Assembly (NCBI GenBank): GCA_021769545.1
Contig: JAETSS010000027.1
Location: forward strand, 1-10,053
Direction of reading: 5' to 3'
Length of the DNA stretch: 10,053 nucleotides
DNA from: Eubacterium sp.
GTDB lineage: Bacteria > Bacillota_A > Clostridia > Peptostreptococcales > Anaerovoracaceae
The first letter of the stretch is position 1; the number at the start of each line of letters is the position of its first letter. Below the pieces are notes generated by a model. That model was not told where the DNA came from. It worked only from the letters and a program-made list of their open reading frames with translations, and did no database searches. The position numbers and the translations under genes are program-made. This document shows, one piece after another, positions 1 through 6,839 of the stretch.

Positions 1-5
1 AGCAG

Positions 6-281
6 ATGAAAATCAGTCGGCTTTATCAGATCGCCGAATCACAAGTCAAAGGTAAGACGATATACAGCCCGGGGCTACAGGAAAAAGCAGCTTGGTTTGG
101 GGATTATGTAAACCTGACCGGTGTCTGTTCTCCACGAATGATCGATTTCAGGAAGAATAATGGAGAAAATATGCCTACAGGCGTTGAAAACTTGAAATAT
201 AAGGCGATATACCCGGTAAAAATACCCATAAAACTGCAAAAGGCAGGCTCCCTGCGCCTTTACATATATAATAGTGCCTGA
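6..281 (+). CDS. Unrecognised small ORF, possibly partial
   Basis: This 91-codon frame has no family I recognise, no clear signal peptide and no membrane segment. The product is basic and rich in Lys, Tyr and Ile. The first ATG lies five bases from the window edge and the frame is open upstream of it, so this may be the 3' end of a longer gene. No ribosome binding site can be assessed. A neighbouring frame, stopping at 53-55, could equally be the tail of a gene that starts outside the window. A GC-containing hairpin at 239-261 lies inside the last codons, which is unusual for a real coding end. The ORF may be spurious or a remnant. Confidence 0.22.
   Translation: MKISRLYQIAESQVKGKTIYSPGLQEKAAWFGDYVNLTGVCSPRMIDFRKNNGENMPTGVENLKYKAIYPVKIPIKLQKAGSLRLYIYNSA
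239..261 (+). repeat. Imperfect hairpin inside the end of the weak ORF
   Basis: AAAGG then CAGG pairs with CCTG then CCTTT around a CTC loop, with a 2-nt CG bulge on the 3' side. The sequence after it is ACATATATAATAG, not a T-run, so a standard intrinsic terminator is not supported. It could be a weak transcript end for whatever lies upstream. Confidence 0.3.
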
Positions 282-303
282 ATGTGGTTTACATAAATCA
301 TAA

Positions 304-345
304 TTTCTCCATTGATAAGCAAATCCCATTCAAAAAATGGAGAAA
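304..345. repeat. 10-bp perfect inverted repeat upstream of regulator gene
   Basis: TTTCTCCATT at 304-313 is exactly complementary to AATGGAGAAA at 336-345, with a 22-nt spacer. No T-tract follows, so it is not an obvious terminator. It lies about 55 bp upstream of the -35 box of the promoter at 401-428, where an operator could sit. Its role is unknown. The rest of the 282-484 spacer shows only this repeat, the promoter and the ribosome binding site. Confidence 0.4.
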
Positions 346-400
346 CACCGTATCGATCATTGAAGTAATTGTCTGAAGATCGACGCGATATAATTTATTT

Positions 401-428
401 TTGACATTTTGCATATCTGATGTATAAT
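401..428 (+). promoter_or_regulatory. Sigma-A type promoter of the PAS regulator gene
   Basis: TTGACA at 401-406 and TATAAT at 423-428 are both perfect consensus hexamers, separated by 16 bp. The gene at 485 begins about 50 bp after the predicted start site, with GGAGG at 474-478 as its ribosome binding site. The regulator therefore appears to be made by the housekeeping sigma factor rather than by sigma-54. Confidence 0.8.
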
Positions 429-484
429 CAGTTTTATTCGAAGGGCATATATTATTTCTTATAGTACCAGACTGGAGGCGGACT

Positions 485-1843
485 ATGACACCCAGAAATG
501 TTCCCGTTGAGGCATTGATGACTGCATTCGAGTCATCTTACGATGGTCTTCACATATTGGATAACGAGGGCAACACTCTATATATCAACAGTGCATGTAC
601 AAGGATAGAAGGAATATCCAAGGAAGAAGCCATGAAAAAGAATATAAGACAGCTGTTAGAGGATGGTGTTTATTCGGAATCCGTCACATTGAAGGTGCTG
701 CAGACAAAAGAAGCCACGACGATATTGCAGACCACCAAGAACGGCAATCAGGTACTTGCCACGGGGACGCCTACTTTCAATAGTGACGGCTCTGTCGATA
801 AAATCGTTGTCAATTCAAGAGATATAACCGACCTGAATTTTTTAAAGAAAGAGCTGTCCGCCAGAGAAGCGGAGCTCGAGCGATTGAAGCTGGAGCAGGG
901 CCGGTTCAGCAATATCATCGCCAAAAGCCCGGCTATGCAGCGTGTATTGAGTCTGGCGCTGACTATTTCGAAGGTGGATTCTACCGTCCTCATCTCAGGG
1001 GAATCAGGCGTCGGCAAGGGCCTGATCGCTCGTTTTATTCACGATAACAGCCCGCGTTCAAACATGCCGTTTATTAAAATAGATTGCAGCAGCATACCGG
1101 AGACACTCTTTGAGTCGGAGCTTTTTGGATACGAAAAAGGAGCTTTTACGGGAGCGGAAAAGAGCGGCAAGCTGGGCCTTCTGGAAATGGCCAACGGCGG
1201 AACGGTCTTTCTTGACGAGATCGGCGAAATGCCGCTGTCCATGCAGCCTAAAATAATGCGGGCAATTCAGGACAGGGAGATCGTATCCGTAGGAGGCAAC
1301 AAGGTAAAGAAGCTGGATGTCAGATTCATTTCCGCTACCAACGTGGATCTGATACAGATGGTGATCGATAAGACATTCAGGGAAGATCTGTACTATCGCC
1401 TCAATGTTGTTCCCGTAAACATTCCTCCGCTTCGTGACAGGCAGGAGGATATTATTCCGTTGATAGCGTATCTTCTCGATAAAATAAACACCCGGTACAA
1501 TCTCAACAAGCAGCTTTCACCGGAGGTGCACGATGCTCTTATCAGGTATACATGGCCCGGGAATGTAAGGCAGCTTGAAAATTATATCGAGAGGATAATG
1601 GTAAGCTCTCCCGATGATCTGATCGGCTCACGGAGCCTTCCTCACGATATGCTGAAGGCGAATTCGTACTGCCTTTCATTTGATCTTGACAGCGAAGCCT
1701 ACAAAGATATTCTGGGTAAATACGATCTGCTTGTAATAAAGGATGCTATCAGACTAGAGGGGTCTATACCAAAGGCTGCCAAGAGGTTGGGCATAAATGC
1801 CACCACATTGCGCAGAAAGCTGGAAAAATATAAAAATCTATAA
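485..1843 (+). CDS. PAS-domain sigma-54-dependent transcriptional activator (Fis family)
   Basis: This cytoplasmic enhancer-binding protein of 452 aa uses ATP hydrolysis to open promoters held by sigma-54 RNA polymerase. Residues about 8-115 form a PAS sensor ending in a typical SRDIT segment. A short helical linker (about 118-137) follows, then an AAA+ domain. The latter has Walker A GESGVGKG (172-179), the sigma-54 contact loop GAFTGA (219-224), Walker B VFLDEI (241-246), the arginine-finger region FREDLYYRLN (298-307) and WPGNVRQLEN (357-366). A Fis-type helix-turn-helix lies at about 427-448. All motifs needed for activation are intact. There is no receiver domain, so a small ligand or cofactor bound by PAS is the likely signal. 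The gene directly precedes a perfect sigma-54 promoter, so the operon from 2193 is its probable target. The ATG at 485 is supported by GGAGG at 474-478. Confidence 0.95.
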   Translation: MTPRNVPVEALMTAFESSYDGLHILDNEGNTLYINSACTRIEGISKEEAMKKNIRQLLEDGVYSESVTLKVLQTKEATTILQTTKNGNQVLATGTPTFNSDGSVDKIVVNSRDITDLNFLKKELSAREAELERLKLEQGRFSNIIAKSPAMQRVLSLALTISKVDSTVLISGESGVGKGLIARFIHDNSPRSNMPFIKIDCSSIPETLFESELFGYEKGAFTGAEKSGKLGLLEMANGGTVFLDEIGEMPLSMQPKIMRAIQDREIVSVGGNKVKKLDVRFISATNVDLIQMVIDKTFREDLYYRLNVVPVNIPPLRDRQEDIIPLIAYLLDKINTRYNLNKQLSPEVHDALIRYTWPGNVRQLENYIERIMVSSPDDLIGSRSLPHDMLKANSYCLSFDLDSEAYKDILGKYDLLVIKDAIRLEGSIPKAAKRLGINATTLRRKLEKYKNL

Positions 1844-1857
1844 CTTCGATCGTTTTT

Positions 1858-1878
1858 GCATCGATACGATGCTTTTTT
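1858..1878 (+). terminator. Intrinsic terminator of the PAS regulator gene
   Basis: GCATCG at 1858-1863 pairs with CGATGC at 1867-1872 around an ATA loop, followed by six T residues (1873-1878). It begins 15 bp after the stop codon of the regulator. Confidence 0.75.
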
Positions 1879-1940
1879 GCACGCCACTGTCATTTTATAT
1901 AAATGTTAATATTTCAAAGTTTATACCATATCGATATGTT

Positions 1941-1971
1941 AAAGGCTGCTTTTTTGCAGCTTTTATTATTT
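1941..1971 (+). terminator. Second intrinsic terminator upstream of the catabolic operon
   Basis: AAAGGCTGC (1941-1949) pairs with GCAGCTTTT (1956-1964), including one G-U pair, around a six-T loop. ATTATTT follows, giving a T-rich tail. Together with the hairpin at 1858-1878 it isolates the sigma-54 operon from read-through out of the regulator gene. Confidence 0.7.
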
Positions 1972-2040
1972 TTAGTCTACTGTTTTCCTGTGATCATTTT
2001 ACCGTAATTTACTGAAATTCCCTGAAATCTTCATATGAGT

Positions 2041-2096
2041 TGCAATTTTGCACAAATTAATTACTAAACAGTATCGTAAATGCACAAACTAATTAC
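2041..2096. promoter_or_regulatory. Probable activator-binding region (UAS) of the sigma-54 promoter
   Basis: Two ordered elements are visible. TGCAATTTTGCA at 2041-2052 is a perfect dyad, TGCAA-TT-TTGCA. A 16-bp direct repeat TGCACAAAyTAATTAC occurs at 2049-2064 and 2081-2096 with one mismatch; the copies are 32 bp apart, about three helical turns, so they face the same side of DNA. The dyad centre is about 85 bp upstream of the -12 element, a normal distance for a sigma-54 enhancer. The likely binder is the PAS regulator encoded just upstream; that is inferred from position. Confidence 0.6.
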
Positions 2097-2117
2097 CATT
2101 GCGCGTGTTTAATAACT

Positions 2118-2132
2118 TGGCACCGCTTTTGC
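2118..2132 (+). promoter_or_regulatory. Sigma-54 (-24/-12) promoter of the catabolic operon
   Basis: TGGCAC at 2118-2123, a 5-bp spacer, then TTGC at 2129-2132 followed by T match the sigma-54 consensus TGGCAC-N5-TTGC(A/T) at every defined position. Transcription should start near 2144. This leaves a leader of about 50 bases before the ATG at 2193. The GAFTGA-bearing activator upstream supports the call. Confidence 0.92.
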
Positions 2133-2192
2133 TTTTATTATGGACGACAATAAAACGCAAGCTTAAACAACAAGATTTTCAGGAGGTGCATT

Positions 2193-3155
2193 ATGAGCAA
2201 AAAATATGTTCCGTTAAATTCATTGGAGGTCCCTCGTTTCGCAGAGATAAAGACGTTCATGAGACTGCCTAACGTAAAGACCGTAGAGGATGTTGACTAT
2301 GCAATCATCGGCGTTCCCTTCGATACGGGAGTGACCTACAGGCCGGGACAGCGGTTCGGCCCGTCTGCAATAAGAGATATCTCATCTCTCGTCAAGCCGT
2401 ACAACGTTCCCCAGGATGTAAACGTTGTCAATGTTTTATCAGGCGTGGACTACGGAGATATTTCCGTAAATCCGGGATTTATCGAAGATACCTACGACAG
2501 GATGGTAGAGGGTCTGCTGCCTGTCGTCGAAGCCGGCGTCAAGCCGATCTGCCTCGGCGGAGACCATTCCATAACGCTGGGAGAGCTGAGAGCTATAGCG
2601 AAGGTGCATGGTCCCGTAGCTCTCGTTCACTTCGATTCACATTTCGATACCATCGACGAATACTTCGGCAAGAAGTACAATCACGGTACCGTATTCAGAA
2701 GAGCCCTTGAGGAAGGCCTCATCGATGTCGAGCATTCCATCCAGATCGGCATGCGCGGTACCTTTTACTCAAAGGAAGACCTCACAGGCTCCGAGGATCT
2801 GGGATTCAAAGTAATAACCAGCTTTGAAATGCGTGAAATCGGCATTGAAAAGACGATAGAGCTGATAAAAGAAAGAGTCGGTGACGCCAAAGCGTTCTTC
2901 ACCTTCGATATCGATTTCGTGGATCCGGCCTATGCACCGGGAACGGGAACGATAGAGGTCGGAGGCTGGACAGGCCCGGAAGCACTGCACATGGTGAGAG
3001 CGCTCAAGGATATCAACTTCGTGGGCTACGATCTGGTGGAGGTTTTGCCGAGCTTTGATCCATCACAGATAACGGCATTTCTGGCAGCCAACATAGTATT
3101 CGAATTCATATCGATAATAGCGCTGCAGAAGCAGCATAAGGCCGCTATCGAATAG
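2193..3155 (+). CDS. Ureohydrolase family enzyme (agmatinase/guanidinobutyrase-like)
   Basis: This 320-aa enzyme belongs to the arginase/agmatinase family, which uses two Mn ions to hydrolyse a guanidino group to an amine plus urea. Visible ligand motifs are GGDHS (H125), DSHFD (D148, H150, D152) and DID (D239, D241). The N-terminal RPGQRFGPSAIR segment, the NHGTVFRRA loop near H164 and VEVLPSFDPSQIT near residue 282 fit the agmatinase/guanidinobutyrase/guanidinopropionase branch better than true arginases. The length is normal. The exact substrate cannot be read from the motifs. A strong AGGAGGTG ribosome binding site at 2181-2188 fixes the start. It is the first gene after the sigma-54 promoter, and its creatininase-like neighbour suggests a guanidino compound other than agmatine. 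No urease genes are in the window. Confidence 0.9.
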   Translation: MSKKYVPLNSLEVPRFAEIKTFMRLPNVKTVEDVDYAIIGVPFDTGVTYRPGQRFGPSAIRDISSLVKPYNVPQDVNVVNVLSGVDYGDISVNPGFIEDTYDRMVEGLLPVVEAGVKPICLGGDHSITLGELRAIAKVHGPVALVHFDSHFDTIDEYFGKKYNHGTVFRRALEEGLIDVEHSIQIGMRGTFYSKEDLTGSEDLGFKVITSFEMREIGIEKTIELIKERVGDAKAFFTFDIDFVDPAYAPGTGTIEVGGWTGPEALHMVRALKDINFVGYDLVEVLPSFDPSQITAFLAANIVFEFISIIALQKQHKAAIE

Positions 3156-3204
3156 TCTGTAACCTACAAACATGTGAAAGATATATGAAAAGGAGGTTTT
3201 ACAA

Positions 3205-3951
3205 ATGAGTGTATTTATGCAGGAAATGACATGGCAGGATTTCAACGCCAAAAAGGACGATTCCATCGTCATCCTTCCCGTCGGTTCAACCGAGCAGCAC
3301 GGACCGATGCTGCCGCTGTCGGTCGATGCGATAATCAGCACCGGTCTTGCGGAAATGATCGCCGAAAAGGTGGACGGAATCGTAGCGCCCTGTATCTGCT
3401 ACGGCTACAAGTCAGCGCCGCTTTCCGGAGGCGGACCGGCATTTCCGGGGACAATAGATATGAACGGCGTCACACTGATGAATCTGGTGGAGGATGTACT
3501 GGAGGAGCTTATCAGAGACGGGATTAGGAAGATATTTATCATGAACGGACATTTCGAAAACGAAGCATTCATCCTCGAAGCGATGGATCTCGTATCGAGG
3601 AGACATGAAGATGTGACGATGATAGAGAGCAGCTGGTGGGATCAGATGTCGGATGATGTTATGGCCAAGGTATTCGATGAGGTGGAATATCCGGGAATAG
3701 AGCTGGAGCATGCGGGGATACTGGAAACATCGCTCACGCTCCACTTCCGTCCCGACCTCTGCCATATGGACAGGTTCGTGGAGGACGGAGTCGACGGTAT
3801 GCTGGGCTATTCCATCTATCCGCCTTCAAAGTGCGAAGTCACCGAAACGGGACTTTTGACTACGGCAAGGACTTCCACTCCGGAAAAAGGCAAGCTGTTG
3901 GCAGACGATATAGTCGATAATTATGTGAAGATCCTCAAGGAAAGATTTTAG
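3205..3951 (+). CDS. Creatininase-family amidohydrolase
   Basis: This 248-aa protein is close in length and motif order to creatinine amidohydrolase, a two-metal enzyme that interconverts creatinine and creatine. Probable metal ligands are E30, H32 (GSTEQHG), D41, H116 and E118 (MNGHFENE). The catalytic pair is E168-H169, and W145 matches a substrate-stacking Trp. The YGYKS and SGGG..FPGT segments are typical of the true creatininase branch rather than of distant relatives such as MftE. Two differences stand out against the Pseudomonas putida enzyme as I remember it: Y121 corresponds to F117, and W174 of the mobile lid corresponds to I165. The substrate may therefore be a related cyclic amide. 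AAGGAGG at 3190-3196 supports the ATG, 49 bp after the ureohydrolase gene in the same operon. Confidence 0.85.
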   Translation: MSVFMQEMTWQDFNAKKDDSIVILPVGSTEQHGPMLPLSVDAIISTGLAEMIAEKVDGIVAPCICYGYKSAPLSGGGPAFPGTIDMNGVTLMNLVEDVLEELIRDGIRKIFIMNGHFENEAFILEAMDLVSRRHEDVTMIESSWWDQMSDDVMAKVFDEVEYPGIELEHAGILETSLTLHFRPDLCHMDRFVEDGVDGMLGYSIYPPSKCEVTETGLLTTARTSTPEKGKLLADDIVDNYVKILKERF

Positions 3952-3961
3952 GAGGTACGCG

Positions 3962-5422
3962 ATGAATACTCATGATACAAAAAACACGCAGAAGCCTTTT
4001 GTGGATTCACCGGAAGACGGAGCTCAAAGAAGACTTGAGCAGCTCGGATATCATCAGGATCTGAACAGAAAGTTATCGGTCTTCGGCAACGTCGTTATGG
4101 CACTTTCAAACGTTTCTCCTGTAATGGCGGCATTCGTATACGCTCTCGCTGCTTTTGCCACCGTAGGCATTGCAACAGGTCCTGCCGCCATCCTTCAGGG
4201 AGTGAACGTCATTCTCATAGGTATGATACTGGGCGAGCTGGGATCTATGTATCCGATTTCAGGAGGACTCTATTCGATCATAAATTACGTACTGCCTAAG
4301 CCGCTCGTATTCATAGCCGTATTTACCTTTATGATACAGGCCTTCATCTATCCGCCTTCGATCGCTATGGGAGTTGCGCAGTATCTGCAGATACTGTTCC
4401 CACAGCTTCCTCAGGGTGCGCTGGCATGTAGCGTAATATCAGCGATAACGTTGATAATCGCGCTGCTGATAGGCCTCAACAGCATTGTCACAAGCAATAG
4501 GGTGGCGAAGATATTCCTAGCTCTGCAGATGGTCGTTATCGTAGTTTTCCTCTACATCTGCTTCGCCAATCCGCAGAGATCGCTGGGAGATGTTATATTC
4601 AACGCCGAGATGCTGAATGGGGACGGAAGCGCCCTCACTCCTGTCACCTTCGGTTCGGTACTGATGGGAATAGGTATACTGTGTGCTGCGATAGACGGAT
4701 ATCCGGCATCCCTGGGATTTTCCGAAGAAACAAAGGGCTCATGCCGCAATGTCGGTAAAGCCGCATTTATATCCGCCGTTACTACAGCCGTGCTCATAGT
4801 TATCGTGCTGCTGATGGCAATAGTGGCAGCTCCGGATCTCTTCGATTTCCTTTCCAGCAGTTCACCGCTTCTGTACACTGCCGAAGCCTACATGGGTGCT
4901 GCCGGAGCCACTATCATAAACGTCGGTATCATAATTTCGTCATTCGGCTGTCTGGTAGTAATAATCAATTACATGGCAAGAGTTCTCTATACAGGTGCCC
5001 GCGATAAAATCTGGCCGGGAAAGATGAACGATGCGCTGACAAAGGTTTCCGGAAAGGGTATGGTTCCATGGGTAGCAACGATACTGATAGCCGCAGTGGA
5101 CTGTATTCTGGTATTTGCTTCCGATATCGTATCCCTGATCACCTTTGGCGGAATGGCTGCCGCAACCGTATATCTGCTGATAGCTATCGGCTCTGTCAAC
5201 AGCAGAATAAAGGACAAAACCGCAACAAGACCGTTCAAGATGCCGTTGTTCCCGTTACCGTCCATTATCGTAATAATATTCCTGGTGGTTGCAATAGCAT
5301 CACAGACACCTACGGATCTCGCGATCGTAGGCGGACTTCTGGTAATCGCGCTGTTATATTATTTCGCATATATACGTCCTCGCGACAAGAGAGAAGCTAA
5401 GGAGGCTGAAAATGAAAAATAA
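3962..5422 (+). CDS. APC-superfamily amino acid/amine permease
   Basis: This 486-aa inner-membrane transporter has a polar N-terminal tail of about 38 residues, then about 12 hydrophobic segments. Approximate positions are 40-61, 74-95, 113-137, 152-172, 181-202, 228-252, 267-290, 313-337, 367-388, 390-412, 428-447 and 452-470. A charged C-terminal tail follows. The first helix (ALSNVSPVMA) and the FSEETKGSCRNVGKA loop after helix 6 are characteristic of the APC family. It probably imports the substrate of the two neighbouring hydrolases by proton symport or exchange with a product. The substrate cannot be assigned from sequence. AGGAGG at 3950-3955 overlaps the stop codon of the creatininase gene, and the 3' end overlaps the next gene by 11 bp, so translation is probably coupled. 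Confidence 0.93.
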   Translation: MNTHDTKNTQKPFVDSPEDGAQRRLEQLGYHQDLNRKLSVFGNVVMALSNVSPVMAAFVYALAAFATVGIATGPAAILQGVNVILIGMILGELGSMYPISGGLYSIINYVLPKPLVFIAVFTFMIQAFIYPPSIAMGVAQYLQILFPQLPQGALACSVISAITLIIALLIGLNSIVTSNRVAKIFLALQMVVIVVFLYICFANPQRSLGDVIFNAEMLNGDGSALTPVTFGSVLMGIGILCAAIDGYPASLGFSEETKGSCRNVGKAAFISAVTTAVLIVIVLLMAIVAAPDLFDFLSSSSPLLYTAEAYMGAAGATIINVGIIISSFGCLVVIINYMARVLYTGARDKIWPGKMNDALTKVSGKGMVPWVATILIAAVDCILVFASDIVSLITFGGMAAATVYLLIAIGSVNSRIKDKTATRPFKMPLFPLPSIIVIIFLVVAIASQTPTDLAIVGGLLVIALLYYFAYIRPRDKREAKEAENEK

Positions 5423-6032
5423 CAAGAATATACTGATAGCCGGATGTGAAGGCAGAGTCGGCCAGGCAACAGCGAAGCTCTTTCATGAAAACGGCTGGAA
5501 CGTTATCGGACTCGATATCGTTTCCGAAAGCAAAAGCTCTGACATCGACAAGTACATTTCCTGCGATATAAAGTCGGAAAAAGATGTCTTACATGCCGTA
5601 AGCAGTATTGAAGAGGAATACGGACTCGATGCCCTTTTAAATACGGCCGGTTACGAAATTTCTTCTTCATTTGAAGAGACTTCCATCGACACATGGAGCG
5701 GTCTGCTCGATACGATCCTCGGCGGCAGCGCCAATCTCTGCAGCGCTGTGGCTCCGTATATGGTAAAGAGACATTCCGGAAAAATAATCCTCTTATCTTC
5801 GGATTACAGCAAGCAGGACGGCGATAACATCATGAATTCCGTAGCTGCCGGCACTCTTCACGGCTTCAGCAAGAGTTTCGGAGTGGAAATGGCTCCCGAA
5901 AACGTTCTCGTAAACACGCTTTCCGTAAAGACTCCGTTCGTTCCCGAAGCAGTAGCCGATGCGGTATTCTATCTGGCAGACAAGGATACCTATACTTCTG
6001 CTCAGGTCATTTCCGTTACAGGTGAGCTTTAA
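5412..6032 (+). CDS. Short SDR-fold protein lacking catalytic Tyr and Lys
   Basis: This 206-aa Rossmann-fold protein belongs to the short-chain dehydrogenase/reductase superfamily but is unusually short. The N-terminal nucleotide motif reads AGCEGRVG (10-17), where the second Gly of TGxxxGxG is Arg15. D35 at the end of beta-2 would favour NAD. NTAG at 77-80 replaces NNAG. The segment around 142-156 aligns without gaps to both downstream SDRs and shows that the YxxxK pair is N142/A146. Between NTLSV (168-172) and the EAVADAVFYLAD segment, the usual substrate-binding loop of about 20-25 residues is missing. The C-terminus itself is present. It is probably catalytically dead, perhaps a structural or regulatory partner of a neighbouring SDR. 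AAGGAGG at 5399-5405 lies inside the permease gene and supports the start. Confidence 0.85.
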   Translation: MKNNKNILIAGCEGRVGQATAKLFHENGWNVIGLDIVSESKSSDIDKYISCDIKSEKDVLHAVSSIEEEYGLDALLNTAGYEISSSFEETSIDTWSGLLDTILGGSANLCSAVAPYMVKRHSGKIILLSSDYSKQDGDNIMNSVAAGTLHGFSKSFGVEMAPENVLVNTLSVKTPFVPEAVADAVFYLADKDTYTSAQVISVTGEL

Positions 6033-6048
6033 AGGAGGTAGATTCATC

Positions 6049-6828
6049 ATGAAATACAACGAACTGAAAAACAAAACGGTCCTCATAACGGGCGGTACAC
6101 AGGGCATCGGAGAAGCCATGGCCGTCGCGTATTCCGCCGAAGGAGCAGATGTCGTTATCAACGGCAGAGTTCACAATGAAAAGGTGCAGAAGGTAATGGA
6201 CAGGACCAAAGCCAGAGTTGCGGCAGGCAATATCATCGAGCCCGAAACCGCGGCAGATGTGGTAAATAAGGCGGCCGGAGAAGACGAAAATCTCGATGTT
6301 CTCGTCTGCAACGCGGCAGGCATGAGCATGTCACCGTTTCTTGAACGCGACAGCAGCAAGTGGTGGGAGCAGATAAAGATAAATCTTACCGGTCATATTG
6401 CATGCATCAGGGCAGCACTGCCTATCATGAAAAAGAACGGAGGCGGCACTATCATCATAATAAGCTCATTTTTCGGCACCATAGGCTGGAATAATGCCAC
6501 CGGCTACGGCTCATCCAAATCAGGTCTGCTCCTGCTGGGACAGCATCTGGCAAGGGAATACGCCGATGATAACATCAGAGTGTGCACGATAATACCGGGA
6601 GTTATTGATACTCCGCAGTTAAATGTAGATGCCAATGATCTCGGTATTTCTCTCGATGAAGTGCGTGAAATGTATGCGGCCGACATCGCCATGGGCAGGA
6701 TCGCAAGGCCTGATGAAATTGCTGAAACCGCTCTCTATATGGCAACTGAAAAGGGCAGCAGAGCATTTAACGGACGTCACGTAACAGTAAGCGGCGGTGA
6801 ATACCGTACAACACCTTATTATATCTAG
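6049..6828 (+). CDS. SDR family NAD(P)-dependent oxidoreductase
   Basis: This is a classical SDR of 259 aa that oxidises or reduces a hydroxyl/carbonyl with NAD(P). Visible motifs are TGGTQGIG (14-21), R40 after beta-2 (suggesting NADP), CNAAG (87-91), N112, the catalytic Ser in SS at 139-140, and Y153-GSS-K157. The C-terminal SGGEYRTTPYYI carries a short tail past the usual end. A longer frame reaches back to 5959, but AAGGAGG at 6032-6038 clearly selects the ATG at 6049, 16 bp after the previous stop. It is the fifth gene of the sigma-54 operon. The substrate is unknown; oxidation or reduction of the compound handled by the hydrolases is inferred from context. Confidence 0.92.
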   Translation: MKYNELKNKTVLITGGTQGIGEAMAVAYSAEGADVVINGRVHNEKVQKVMDRTKARVAAGNIIEPETAADVVNKAAGEDENLDVLVCNAAGMSMSPFLERDSSKWWEQIKINLTGHIACIRAALPIMKKNGGGTIIIISSFFGTIGWNNATGYGSSKSGLLLLGQHLAREYADDNIRVCTIIPGVIDTPQLNVDANDLGISLDEVREMYAADIAMGRIARPDEIAETALYMATEKGSRAFNGRHVTVSGGEYRTTPYYI

Positions 6829-6839
6829 GAGGTCAGAAA

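Noticed and set aside
3205..3951. Mycofactocin-system creatininase-like peptidase (MftE)
   Set aside because: No mycofactocin precursor, radical SAM or glycosyltransferase gene is nearby, and the YGYKS and SGGG..FPGT motifs point to the true creatininase branch.
5959..6048. 30-residue upstream extension of the second SDR
   Set aside because: It overlaps the previous gene, and the AAGGAGG site at 6032-6038 places the start at 6049, which gives a normal SDR N-terminus.
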